A stretch of 64,000 nt of DNA, from assembly GCA_011799875.1 (NCBI GenBank), contig CM022297.1:442543292-442607291 (forward strand), written 5' to 3'. Position 1 is the first letter of the stretch; every line of letters begins with the position of its first letter. This document shows, one piece after another, positions 47,490-58,611 of this stretch. Made by a program: the position numbers and the translations under genes. Origin of the DNA: Thinopyrum elongatum. Its lineage: Eukaryota; Streptophyta; Magnoliopsida; Poales; Poaceae. The notes under the pieces are model-generated. The model had not been told where the DNA came from, searched no databases, and worked only from the letters and a program-made list of their open reading frames with translations.

Positions 47490-48743
47490 CTAAGTTACCT
47501 CAACGGGGATATGCATGTCCCCAACAATAAGCATTTCATATTTCTTTTTGGCAGTAGGTAGAGGTAGTTGAAAACTTCCAATAGTGAGTGCCCGAGATTT
47601 TTCAATAACATTAATACCATTCACTTGGAATTGTTTCTTCGGAAAGTGCACTGTATGTTCATTACCATTGATATGAAAAGTGATCTTGCTTTTATTGCAA
47701 TCAATAACAGCCCCTGCATTATTCAAAAAGGGTCTACCTAGGATAATTGACATGTTGTCGTCCTCGGGCATCTCAAGTATAACAAAGTCAGTTAAGATAG
47801 TAACATTTGCAACAACACCGGGCACATCCTCACAAATACCGATAGGTATGGCAGTTGATTTGTCGGCCATTTGCAAAGATATTTTAGTATGTGTTAGTTT
47901 ATTCAAATCAAGTCTTTTATATAAGGAGAAAGGCATAACACTAACACCAGCTCCTAGATCACACAAAGCAGTTTTAACATAATTTCTTTTGACGGAGCAA
48001 GGTATAGTTGGTATTCCTGGGTCTCCAAGTTTTTTAGGTACTCCACCCTTAAAATAATAATTGGCAAGCATGGTGGAGATTTCAGCTTCCGGTATTTTTC
48101 TCTTATTAGTGATGATATCTTCCATATATTTTGCATAAGGGGCCATCATTAAAATATCAGTCAAGCGAGTGCGCAAAAAGACTGGCCTAAGCATCTCAGC
48201 AAAGCGTTCAAATTCTTCATCATCCTTTTTCTTAGTTGATTTAGGTGGAAAGGGCATGGGTTTTTGAACCCATGGTTCTCTTTCTCTTCCATGTTTTCTA
48301 GCAACAAAGTCTCTTTTATCATATCTTTTATTTTTAGGTTGTGGGTTATCAAGATCAACAACTGGTTCTATCTCAACATCATTATCAGGTTGTTTATCAT
48401 TGTGTGGTTGAGTGTCTTCATGAACATCATCATTACCTTTTTCATTATCACTAGATGAATGTTCATTACCAGATTGAGTTTCAGCATCAGAAATAGAAAC
48501 ATCATTATTATTATCAGGAGGTTTTTCTACTTCAGGTTCACTAGAGGTATGCAAAGTCCTATCATTTTTCTTTTTCTTCTTCCTTCTAGAAGGACAAGAT
48601 GCATCAGTATTAATTCTTTGAGAGTCTTGTTCAATTCTCTTATGGTGTCCCTCAGGATAAAGTGGTTCCTGAGTCATTTTACCTCCTCTAGTTGCTACTC
48701 TAACAGCAAAGTCATTCATATTATTATTCATTTCACTAAGCAA
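47490..48743 (-). pseudogene. Gypsy (Athila-like) gag end plus aspartic protease
   Basis: 417 residues. The first part is hydrophilic (Lys/Asp/Asn-rich, QPHNDKQPDNDVEIEPVVD). The second part has the retropepsin pattern ALCDLGAGVSVMPFSLYKRL, the Athila-type DLGA site, and the flap and ILGRPFL that closes the fold. It would cut the polyprotein. Reverse transcriptase and integrase do not follow: the element passes directly to non-coding DNA, so this copy depends on enzymes in trans. Confidence 0.85.
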
Positions 48744-48773
48744 CTCTCTTTGAGATTTAGCAACTTGTTCTAG

Positions 48774-50109
48774 TTAAGTTTGAACCATAGAAGCATGTTT
48801 TCCTACACCTCTTACATCATTAGTAATTCTAAATAACAAGTCACTCAAGCGAGCAATCATATTGGAGTTGTATTTCAATTGTTTCATAACATTTTCATTG
48901 AAGTGACCTTCTTTTCTAATGTAGTCGTCAAACTCATAAAGGCATTGACTAGGATGTTTGTTGTAAGGGATGTCACTTTCATCAAATTTCATTAAGGAAT
49001 TTACCTCTACCACCTTTGGTGGTGGTGTGTCAAGTCCATGTATTTCTTCAATAGGAGGTAAATTTTTAACATCCTCTGCTTTAATACCTTTTTCCTTCAT
49101 AATTTTCTTTGCCTCCTGCATATCTTTAGGACTGAGATATAAGATACCCTCTTCTTTGGAGTGGGTTTCGGCGGTGATTCAGGAAGAGTCCAATCATCAT
49201 AATTTTTCAATATATTATTTAATAATTCCTCAGCTTGTTCAGCAGTTTGTTCCCTCAAAACACAACCAGCACAACTATCTAGGAAGTCCCTAGAAGCATC
49301 GGTTAGTCCATTATAGAAGATATCAAGTATTTCATTTTTCTTAAGAGGATGATTAGGCAAAGCATTAAGCAATTGGATAAGCCTCCCCAAGCTTGTGGGA
49401 GACTCTCTTCTTCAATTTGCACAAAATTAAATATTTCATGTAAGGCAGCTTGTTTCTTATGAGCAGGAAAATATTTTTCAGAGAAGTAATAAATCATATC
49501 CTGGGGACTACACACACAACCAGGAGCAAGAGTATTGTACCATATCTTAGCATCACCCTTTAATGAGAACGGAAATAATTTGAGAATATAGTAGTAGCGA
49601 ATCTTCTCATCATGAGCAAATAGGGTGGCTATATCATTTAACTTAGTAAGGTGTGCCACAACAGTTTCAGTTTCACAGCCATGGAAAGGATCAGATTCAA
49701 CCAAACTAATCAACTCTGGGTCGACAGAGAATTCATAATCCTTATCATCAACAAGGATGGGTGAAGTAGCAAACTTAGGATCACATTTCATTCTAGCATT
49801 CAAAGATTTTTCTTCCAGTTTGCATAGTAATTTCTTAAGATCATCTCTATCATTGCAAGCAAGAAAATCTCTAGCTGTCTCCTCATCCATAACATAACCT
49901 TCATGTATCTTAGGCAATTCATATCTAGGAGAGCTAGGCCTAATAGGTGTTTCAAGATTTTTAGTTTCAAGTACTTCATCAGTTTCAATAATTTCATCAG
50001 TTCCAGCATTTTCAATATCTTTAGCTCTAGGAATTTTTTCATCAAGAAATTCACCTAGTGGCATATTATCATCAAGCAAGGGACTAGCATCATCATGAGT
50101 AGCATTCAT
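48774..50109 (-). pseudogene. Gypsy (Athila-like) gag
   Basis: The main frame starts at the ATG at 50109 (MNATHDDASPLLDDN). It has an acidic N-terminal region, then DAKIWYNTLAPG, YFSEKYFPAHKKQAALHEIFNF and EEESLPQAW, the retrotransposon gag core. A frameshift near 49390 moves to 49390-49097 (IFYNGLTDASRDFLDSCAG) and another to 49121-48774. Gag packages the RNA. Two frameshifts and a stop before the protease frame make it inactive. Confidence 0.88.
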
Positions 50110-50334
50110 AGTAGAAGTAGCATCATCAATAACTTACGACATATTAAGATTAATAGCATGCAGTGGTGTTGCAAGTCTACTTAAAACAGAAGGTGAATCA
50201 AGTGTAGAGTGTGATGGCAGTTCCTTACCTCCCCTCGTCCTAGAAGGAATGATCTTGGTTTTTTTATCCTTCAGTTTCTTCATAGTGATAAATAGATAAT
50301 AATCCCAAGTGACTCAACAAATATAGCTATGCTC
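50110..50334 (-). other. Leader of the Gypsy element between primer site and gag
   Basis: About 225 bp. It has a short frame but no recognised domain. Confidence 0.5.
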
Positions 50335-50350
50335 CCCGTCAACGGCGCCA
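50335..50350 (-). other. Primer-binding site of the Gypsy element
   Basis: The minus strand reads TGGCGCCGTTGACGGG, about 11 bases inside the 5' LTR; a non-Met tRNA type found in several Gypsy families. Confidence 0.7.
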
Positions 50351-50361
50351 GAAAAAGTTCT

Positions 50362-51763
50362 TGATAACCCACAAGTATAGGGGATCGCAACAGTTTTTGA
50401 GGGTAGAGTATTCAACCCAAATTTATAGATTCGACACAAGGGGAGCCAAAGAATATTTGCAAGTATTAGCAATTGAGTTGTCAATTCAACCACACCTGGA
50501 GATTAAATATCTGCAGCAATATGATCAGTAGCACAATAATATGATAGTTTTGATAGCAGTGATAATAGTAGTAATAACGGTAATAGTGATAGCTATGATT
50601 TTGTAGCAAGTGTAACAGTAGCAACAGTAGTAGTAACTTAGCAAGAACAATATGTGGAAAATTCGTAGGCATTGGATCGGTGAATTGGTTGGCTGATATT
50701 CATCATATAACAGTCATAACCTAGGGCGATACAAAACTAGCTCCAGTTCATAAATATAATGTAGGCATGTATTCCGTAAATAGTCATACGTGCTTATGGC
50801 AAGAACTTGCATGACATCTTTTGTCCTACCCACCCGTGGAACTGGGGTCCATAAGGAAACTAAGAGATATTAAGGCCTCCTTTTAATAGAGAACCGGAAC
50901 AAAGAATTAACACATAATGAATACATGAACTCCTCAAACTACAGTCATCACCGAAAAGTATCCCGATTACTGTCACCCCGGGGTTTATGGATCATAACAC
51001 GTAATAGGTGAATATGACTTGCAAGATTGGATCTAGAACATAGATATAATGGTGAAAACATAAATGGTTCAGATCTGAATCTTGGCACTCGGGCCCAAAG
51101 TGACAAGCATTAAGCATGGCAAAGTCATAACAACATCAATCTCAGAACATAGTGGATACTAGGGATCAAGCCCTAACAAAATTAACATGATGAATCTCAT
51201 CCAACTCCTCATCGACCAGCAAGCCTACGAAGAAATTACTCACTCCCGGTAGGGAGCATCATGGAATTGGCGATGGAGAAGGGTTGGTGATGACGAAGAC
51301 CGAAGATCCCCCTCTCCGGAGCCCAAAACGGGTTCCAGATCTGGCCTCCCGATGAAGAACAGGAGGTGGCGGCGGCTCCTTATCGTGAAACGCGATGAAA
51401 GTTTCTCCCTGATTTTTCTCTCAAAAAATAGGATTTTATAGCGTCGGAATCAGGGTCTGCGGGGCCACTAGGTGGGCACAACCCACCTGGGCGCGCCTGG
51501 AGGGGGGCGCGCCCTGGTGGGTTGTGCTCACCCAAGCCCCCCCTCCGGTGGTCCTTGGCTCTAGTATTTTATATATATTCTGAAATAATTCTCCAAAAAG
51601 TTTCGTTCCATTCCGAGAACTTTTATTTCTGCACAAAAACAACACCATGGTAGTTCTGCTAAAAACAACGTTAGTCCGGGTTAGTTTTATTCAAATCATG
51701 CAAATTAGAGTACAAAACAAGAGCAAAAGCATTAGGAAAAGTAGATACGATGGAGACGTATTA
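50362..51763 (-). mobile_element. Complete 5' LTR of the minus-strand Gypsy element
   Basis: 1402 bp. The plus strand starts TGATAACCCACAAG and ends GGAGACGTATTA where CA is expected (the left copy has TCA). It borders the resumed MULE transposase frame at 51764. Confidence 0.9.
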
Positions 51764-53115
51764 GGGCATGTGAGGACCAAGGTGTTTGGGAACAGGGAGG
51801 TATGCATCATATCGGACCGGCACCATGGCATTCTCAAGGCCATAGAAGTTGTCATTACCGGCCTCCCAAAGCTTCACTATCGATGGTGCATGAGGCATTT
51901 CGTGGAAACCTTTTACCGGGCATGCAAGAGCAAGGAGTTTTGCAAATACCTCACCCATGTTTGTGTGGCATTCACCATCGATGCATTCAAATCCGCTATG
52001 ATAAACTCTCAAGGCGTTGGCAAAGAACAAAGGGGAAAGAGCATTCTTGGAAAGGAATTTTGGGAAGAACCAATATTGGTCACGCGCTTACGATGAAGGA
52101 GGTTGGAGATACAGTGACATGATGAGCAACATGGTTGAATGCTTCAACAATGTGCTTAAGGGTGTCCGTTCTTTGCCGATGACTGCAATACTGAAATATA
52201 CCTTCTTGAAGCTGAATGAGTATTTTCTTAGGCATTCACAAACCACGGCCAAATAGATAGGTGAGAAAAAATAGTATCTCGACAAGGTTGATGATTGGTT
52301 GAGGTTTCGAGCAGGCAAGTCTTCGCATCAACAAATCATTAGATTCAACGACAAAGAAATGATCTACCAAGTCGACGCGCCGGTGGCACAACACGAGATG
52401 GTGTGACTTACAGCGGTGTTGCATATGAGGTGCACCTCAAGAACCGGTGGTGTCAGTGTGAGAGGCCTCATAAGTATCACTGGTCGTGCTCGCATTTGAT
52501 GATGGCGGCCAAGGCGAGAAACTTGCCTGTTTTTTATGGGAGGACCATGCGGTTGCAGGAGTTCACATTGGAAGCCAAAAGGCTGACATGGGCGCCTCGA
52601 TTTCATCCTTTCCTTGACCAGTCACATTGGCTTGAGTATGATGGCCCACATATCTTGCCTGGCCCTGAACTCATGGTGCCTACAAAGGGAAGAAGAAGAA
52701 GAAAGAAGGGGTTCAGGAGTGACATGGATGATCTATCTGGATACACCAGAATGAAACAATTTGGTAGCAGTCATTTCATGGAGCCACCGGACACCAACAA
52801 TTGTGGACAATGTGACGATCCAGGACACAATGTTAGGAGATGCACCAAAAACCCAAGGACTGATGCCAACACGAGCTCTAGCTAAACTGGTGTTCATAGA
52901 GGAGGTTCCGGTGGCACACAAGGAGGTAGGAGTGGTGGCTGTGGAGGACGAACTAGTCTTAGAGGCAGTGCACGAGGTGGCACTACTATTAATGGGCGCG
53001 AAGGACGGACGAATCTTAGAGGTGTCGGTGGGGGTGGTCGTGGTTCCGGTGTTACTAGGAGGCAGAGGATTGATAGAGGAAGGCCTATTGACGTTTTGCT
53101 TAATCCGGATGGTTG
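51764..53115 (+). pseudogene. MULE transposase gene, C-terminal part
   Basis: Resumes with VCIISDRHHGILKAI, which carries the second catalytic Asp of the DDE core, then WCMRHFVETFYRACKSKEF and, after a frameshift near 52020, NMVECFNNVLKG with the likely catalytic Glu. Two in-frame stops lie at about 52254 and 52274. A frameshift near 52400 leads to a SWIM zinc finger (CQCERPHKYHWSCSHLM) and a zinc knuckle CGQCDDPGHNVRRC. A stop at 52883 precedes a Gly/Arg-rich tail ending near 53115. The transposase would bind the ends and cut the element out. The N-terminal part is 39 kb upstream at 11454-12844. Confidence 0.9.
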
Positions 53116-53221
53116 AAATAATATGAATGGTACTTGTTGTTTTGTGTAATCCCTCTTGTTTTATTGCCTCTATTTAATATATTGATATTTTTCACTAACA
53201 ACCACTCTTATTTTTGTAGGC

Positions 53222-53860
53222 ATGGCTTCATCCAGTTCCATGACGAGGCTGCCGTGTGCTGACCGTGAAGACATGCCGAACAAGTGGGGGAACGCCAAAT
53301 TGGACAAGGTGAAGGAAAAAGATATGAAAACCCCATCATGTTGGTGTGGAGATGTTTGCAAGGTGAAGGTGTCCACCGACCGCAAGAAGTCATGGATGGA
53401 AGGGAGAAGATTTTGTGTGTGTCCCAACTATGCACATGATCGGGCACTTCCAACAAACGCGTATGACATACCACTGGTATGGTCAAAGAGTAATCTCAAT
53501 TTTGGTTCAACTTCAACTCATAATGCTAACAACAAACTTGTTTTTCCTATGCGGTCACCGCCTCCTCTTTGCAAGTACTTCACATGGATAGAACAAGATG
53601 TGCCAGAAGATGTTCAAAAGGACCAATATCAAGATTGTCTTAGGAGGCAACGGCTGTTCGAAGAAGCATATCAAAGAGCCGAGGATGAAGAGCGTCGTCA
53701 GGAGGAGAAGATGGAATGAAAGAAGCACGAGGAGGAGAGGGCACACAAAAAGAAGGCTGTTCGTGCAGAAGAGAGGCCAAGAAAGCTTGCAAGGGCTCGC
53801 GATGCACAAGAGGAGGATGAGGCATGTTACAAGAAGGGAAAAGGGCCCATGTTTCCTTAG
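53222..53860 (+). pseudogene. GRF-type zinc-finger protein gene inside the MULE
   Basis: 165 residues to a stop at 53717-53719; the same frame continues to 53860 as a Lys/Glu-rich coil (KKHEEERAHKKKAVRAEE). A GRF-type zinc ribbon is readable: CWCGDVCKV at 40-48, then GRRFCVCPNY at 61-70 and LCKYFTWIE at 116-124. The tail is a coiled coil. The start follows a TTTTTGTAG acceptor-like site. It lies about 100 bp behind the transposase on the same strand, so it could be a second gene of the element or its accessory protein. GRF fingers bind single-stranded nucleic acid in known proteins; the role here is not known. Confidence 0.75.
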
Positions 53861-53950
53861 TGATCTTGTGATGCGTCTAGTGAAGTTGTACGTCTGAGAC
53901 TATTCGATGGTATTTCGTATGGCCCTAATTTGTATGTTAGATGCTTTATG

Positions 53951-54535
53951 ATGTTGTGATGCTTCAGACTATTTTATGCCACTATCTATGTTGAACTTTA
54001 GTGTTAAAGTAGACAAATGTTGAACTACTGGTGACTGAAATATTGTCAGGTATATACCAATGTTGTTTGTTTAGTTATGTTTTCTATCTAACATGTTGCT
54101 TCTTCTTATTTTGCGGGCTTTCAACCCTACAGCCAGAGTCTGTGGTGGTAGGATGTGACACCCTACCGCCGAAGACGCTTGCGGTAGGCCCTGAATCTCA
54201 CGCAGATGATCAGACAAATGTCTGGTGTTGCGCGCCAGGATTAGGCCCTACCGCCATAACCTGCGGCGGTAGGGCCCGATCCTGGCGTGCAACACCAGAC
54301 ATATGTTTGGTCGTGTGCGTGAGGTGCAGGGCCTACCGCCACAGAGTCTGGCGGTAGGGTTGAAAACCCCTACAAAACAAGAAGAAGCAACATGTTAGAA
54401 AGAAAACATAACTAAACAAATAACATCGGTATATACCTGACAATATTTCAGTCACAAATAGTTCAACATTTGTCTGTTTTAACACTAAAGTTCAACATAC
54501 ATAGTGGCATAAAATAGTCTCAAGCATCACACCAT
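53951..54535. repeat. Inverted repeat with ~270-300-bp arms
   Basis: The left arm 53951-54255 and the right arm 54265-54535 pair around a nine-base loop at 54256-54264. The arms contain the 3' flank of the GRF gene and CTACCGCC...GGCGGTAG blocks. Pairing is imperfect but spans the arms, including TAACATGTTGCTTCTTCTT and its inverse. A transcript across it would form a long hairpin. Confidence 0.88.
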
Positions 54536-54548
54536 GTGGTAGGGTATG

Positions 54549-56210
54549 TGATACGTCTCCAACGTATCTATAATTTATGAAGTATTCATGCCATGTTTAC
54601 AACAATTTTATATGGTTTTGGTATGATTTGAATGGAACTAACCCGGACTGGCGCTGTTTTCAGCAGAACTACCGTGGTGTTGTTTTTTGTGCAGAAATGA
54701 AAGTTCTCCAAATGAGCTGAAACTTTTTGACGATTTTTTTGGAACAAAATAGGCACTGGAAGCTTCGTGGGGGACCAGAAGGTGAAGGAAGTGGCCACCA
54801 CCCACCAGGGCGCACCAGGGGCCTTGCTCGTGTGCTGGTGGGTGGTGAGCCTCTCGAAGCCCATCTACGCATGAAACCGACGCCAAAAAATCCTATAAAT
54901 ATAGAAACCCCCAGAAATAACCCTAGATCAGAAGTTCCACCGCCGCAAGCCTCTGTAGCCATGAAAACCTAATCTAGACCCTGTTCCGGCACCCTGCCGG
55001 AGGGGGAAATCATCACCGGTGGCCATCTTCATCATCCCGGAGGCCAGCATGATGAGGAGGGAGTAGTCCACCCTCAGGGCTGAGGGTTTGTACCAGTAGC
55101 TATGTGTTTAATCTCTATCTCTCGTGTTCTTGATTTGGCACGATCTTGATGTATCGCGAGCTTTGTTAATATAGTTGGATCATATGGCGTTTTCCCCACT
55201 ATCTTGTTGTGATGAATTGAGTTTTCCCTTTGAGATTTCTTTTTTATCGGATTGAATACTTTTATGGATTTGAGGGCACTTGATGTATGTCTTGCTATGA
55301 ATACCCGTGGTGACAATGGGGTATCATATTGATTCACTTCATATATGTTTTGGCACTCAACTCACGGATTCCCGATGTGACATTGGGGTAATATATGCAT
55401 AGGGGTTGATGCATGTTTTCATCACTGTTTCTCTGTTAGAAATCTAGGGGCACTCTTTGAGGTTCTTTGTGTTGGATTGAGTATTATGAATCTGTAATTG
55501 TTTGATGCATATTGTATAATCAACTCACGGATACTCATGGTGACATTGGAGTATCTAGGTGACATTAGAGTTGGTTGATGTGTATCATATGGTGTTATTT
55601 TAGTACGAACTCTTAGATAGATCGATCAGAAAGGATAAGTTGGTGTTATTTTAGTACAAACTCTTGGATAGATCGATCGGAAAGGATAACTTTGAGGTGG
55701 TTTCGTACCCTACAAACAATTTCTTCTTATGTTCTCCGCTAGATAAGAACTTTGGAGTGATTCTTCATTGCACGTTGAGGGATGGTTATATGATCGAATT
55801 ATATTAGCATTGTTGAGAGATTTCACTAGTGGAAGTACGAACCCTAGGCCTCATTTTCAAGCATTGCAATACCGTTTGTGCTCACTTTTGTTACTTGCTA
55901 CCTTGCTGTTTTTTATTGTTACTATTACAAAAACCAATATCTACTATCATTACTACACTTGTATCACAATCTCTTCGCCGAACTAGTGCACCTATACAAT
56001 TTACCATTGTATTAGGTGTGTTGGGGACACAAGAGTCTTTTTATTATTTTGTTGCGGGGTTGTTTGAGAGAGACCATCTTCATCCTATGCCTCCCACGGA
56101 TTGATAAACCTTAGGTCATCCACTTGAGGGAAATTTGCTACTGTCCTACAAAACTCTGCACTTGGAGGCCCAACACGAGTCTACAAGAACAAGTTGTGTA
56201 GTAGACATCA
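54549..56210 (+). mobile_element. Solo Gypsy LTR, TSD GTATG
   Basis: 1662 bp, from TGATACGTCTCCAACG to GTAGTAGACATCA. GTATG lies at 54544-54548 and 56211-56215. There is no internal region or second LTR, so the internal part was removed by LTR-LTR recombination. It sits within the MULE. Confidence 0.93.
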
Positions 56211-56317
56211 GTATGAAAGCCCTGCAAAACAAATGAAGCAACATAATGTGTATGTTTCCATTGTCAACTTTGTTGCACAGGGCAAATGATAACTTAAATA
56301 GAAACTAGCAACATCTG

Positions 56318-56430
56318 GTAGTTCAAATGACATACAACACCCGGTAGTTCAAATGACACAGATCATGCCCGGTAGTTCAAATGACACACATCATGTCCTC
56401 TAGTTCAAATGACCAACATCATGCCTAGTA
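56318..56430 (+). repeat. Minisatellite, four ~28-bp units
   Basis: The unit GTAGTTCAAATGACACACATCATG varies by a few bases per copy. Similar words (TAGTTCAAATGACA) recur at 57145 and in short form around 57170. Confidence 0.85.
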
Positions 56431-56450
56431 GAATATTAAGCATAAATGCT

Positions 56451-56940
56451 CTACACCGGGAAATAGCTCCTGAATGTTTTCATACGCTCAATTTGTGCAT
56501 CACGTTGTGGATTTGGCCTCAGTCGAATATCATTGGATCCAACCCAATGGATCATCGCACCCTTCATGTTGTGGAACCATGCCCATCGAGCACGTCGGTT
56601 TGGGTTCTCCGACACTCCTTGTTTGATTGCCCATCCAATAACCTGTCCGGTATTGACAAGTCGAGCTCGCGGAATTCATCAATGCTTACGGAGAACCCTA
56701 TCTCCATTGCCAAAGAGTGCTTACAATCATATTCCTTCTTCTGCACCTCATGAAGAATCTTCTCTTTTTCTTCCATGAGCTTTTTAGGATACTTACAAAA
56801 CTGATACTTGTTTAAATCCCTCATAAGTGCATTGCCTCATCACAACTCTTAATCCATTGCTCAATCTCCCTCATCATACTACGGCGTCGGTTTTCTTCAC
56901 CCTTCTCATACATTATCTGCAAACTCGACTTGTTTCCCAT
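56451..56940 (-). pseudogene. Coiled-coil gene, second copy of a tandem pair
   Basis: Minus strand, ATG at 56940 (MGNKSSLQIMYEKGEENRRR), preceded by an AG acceptor-like site. A frameshift lies after DEAMHL, then MRDLNKYQFCKYPKKLMEEK, FRELDLSIPDRLL, a second shift and RRARWAWFHNMKG to a stop at 56451. It is homologous over its length to 57185-57631. It is hydrophilic and helical, and probably forms a coiled coil. I do not recognise a family. Confidence 0.6.
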
Positions 56941-57184
56941 CCTACATGAATGTTATGTTAGGTAACTTCAACTGACATACACAAAAAGATAACTTAAATC
57001 AAATGACATACAACAAACACCCAAGATAGCTTACTTAAAATAACATACGAGCACGAAGTTCTCAAGGAGTTCAAATAACAAAGGTTACATAAAACATAAG
57101 GAGCGGTTCAACTAAAGAAAATGATAATGGGTACATGCCATTATAGTTCAAATGACACTACGACATCATGTAGTTCAACCCCTT

Positions 57185-58049
57185 TTATTCGGCCATCAAG
57201 ACAATGTCTTTGTCGTACGGTCCCGGGTTGCAACAAATGACATCACTTCTTTCAAGAACCCAAGCCCAACGTGAAGCTTTCCTCGGTATGGGCGATGATG
57301 GTTCCCTAACTAGCTAGTCAATGATCTGGCCAGGGTTTTTCAAGTCAAGCTGGTGCACTTCATCCCTTGTTGCGCATAATGCAATTTGCCTTGAAAGATC
57401 ACGTCTATGACGTTTCTCGTTTCTCCTCAGCTTGTTTATCATTTTCTCTTTATCTTCGATCACCTTCTCGCTATCGTCGTGCTTGCATACATAGTACTTT
57501 GAAATGTCCCTTTAAGCCACATTTAACGCATCGATGGAGTTGACCCATTCGTTCATCTTTTCCTCAATGACTTCGCGTTCATGCTTCGCCGCCGCCTCAG
57601 CAGAAATCTCAAAGAAGACGATCGATCCCATCCTTCAATTCGAGGGGTAGCTATAACGGTTATCATAGGCATAACCTTAACCCTAACCCCTAATAAAACC
57701 ACTAACCCTAGCAGAGCCCCACCCCACATTTGGTCTTCTCACACCAAAAAACCAAAGGCATCTTAAGACTACTCCTAACCATTATCATTAACTTATCCTT
57801 AAGCTAACCATAATGAACTCCTTAACCACAACCCTAGTTTCTACTATGAAGTGTCAGATCCACTAACTTGGCACAATATTATGCACGTATAAAACCTTAC
57901 AAACCAACTTGATAGTTGAGTTAACACAAAATGACTAAAACTAGGGTTTGCAACAAATTGAACAATGCAACCAAATGAGATGATTCCAACCAACAAAAGT
58001 GAGAGGGGTGAGAGAGCTACCCTGATAGCTGAAAATAGCCTAGATCCAC
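57185..58049 (-). pseudogene. Coiled-coil gene, first copy, using the MULE-type first exon
   Basis: Exon 1 at 58049-58021 and a 389-bp intron lead to an exon starting MGSIVFFEISAEAAAKHE (ATG at 57631). Stops lie after DALNVA and after PGQIID. The body is rich in charged residues (EKVIEDKEKMINKLRRNEKRHRRDL) and ends WVLERSDVICCNPGPYDKDIVL before a stop at 57185-57187. It aligns with the copy at 56451-56940 around the shared R-(A/S)-RWAW motif. Exon 1 and the intron start are inverted copies of 11454-11560, and the exon 1 start codon is now GTG. The function is unknown. Confidence 0.6.
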
Positions 58050-58196
58050 CGGACAAATCTGAAAGAATGAAGATGGATTTGGGGGGCTTCAATGGGGAAG
58101 GGAGGTGAAAGAGAGAGGACCAACTCAGGGAAGAAGATAAAAGATGTTGAATGACTAAGTGGGGAGGGTGGGCAGGTGGGCTACCTTATCCTCAAG

Positions 58197-58271
58197 TTGT
58201 GGCTGAAGTGATGCCAGGACCCTACTGCCATAGTCTATGGCGGTAGGGTCCTGGCATTACTTCAGCCACAA
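58197..58271. repeat. Hairpin of 38-bp arms
   Basis: GTGGCTGAAGT...ACCCTACTGCCATAG pairs with its inverse CTATGGCGGTAGGGT...ACTTCAGCCAC, with two or three mismatches. It has the same CTACCGCC block as the MULE left end and lies just upstream of the minus-strand gene leader. Confidence 0.9.
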
Positions 58272-58318
58272 TAGCATCTGTGCGGCCAACATTTTTTACA
58301 GCAACAACATTTGAAATC

Positions 58319-58362
<44 letters not shown>
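58319..58362. repeat. (CA)n(TA)n microsatellite
   Basis: About 16 CA units followed by about six TA units. Confidence 0.95.
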
Positions 58363-58611
58363 ACATTATTGACATCAACATATACAAATTCATCATATAC
58401 AATAATTTGAGCACAAATACTAGTAGCGAGTCCAACTTTCACCATTAAATAATGCTTGATTCAAGTCCAAGGCCAACAACATGCTAAATAATAGTAGCAA
58501 GTTCGACATCACGAAACCATAAAAGTCCAACATCACCAAATACTAATTCAACATGCCCAAGACATGAAATTTCAAAATGAACACATACTAGATGACCACA
58601 AAGTGCCCACA

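Noticed and set aside
48459..48773. Plus-strand frame rich in Ile/Phe/Arg
   Set aside because: Antisense to the hydrophilic part of the Gypsy gag/protease frame.
53951..54535. The inverted repeat as an independent Mutator MITE
   Set aside because: I found no terminal Mutator-like end or 9-bp target duplication around it; the arms contain the GRF gene flank, so an inverted duplication fits better.
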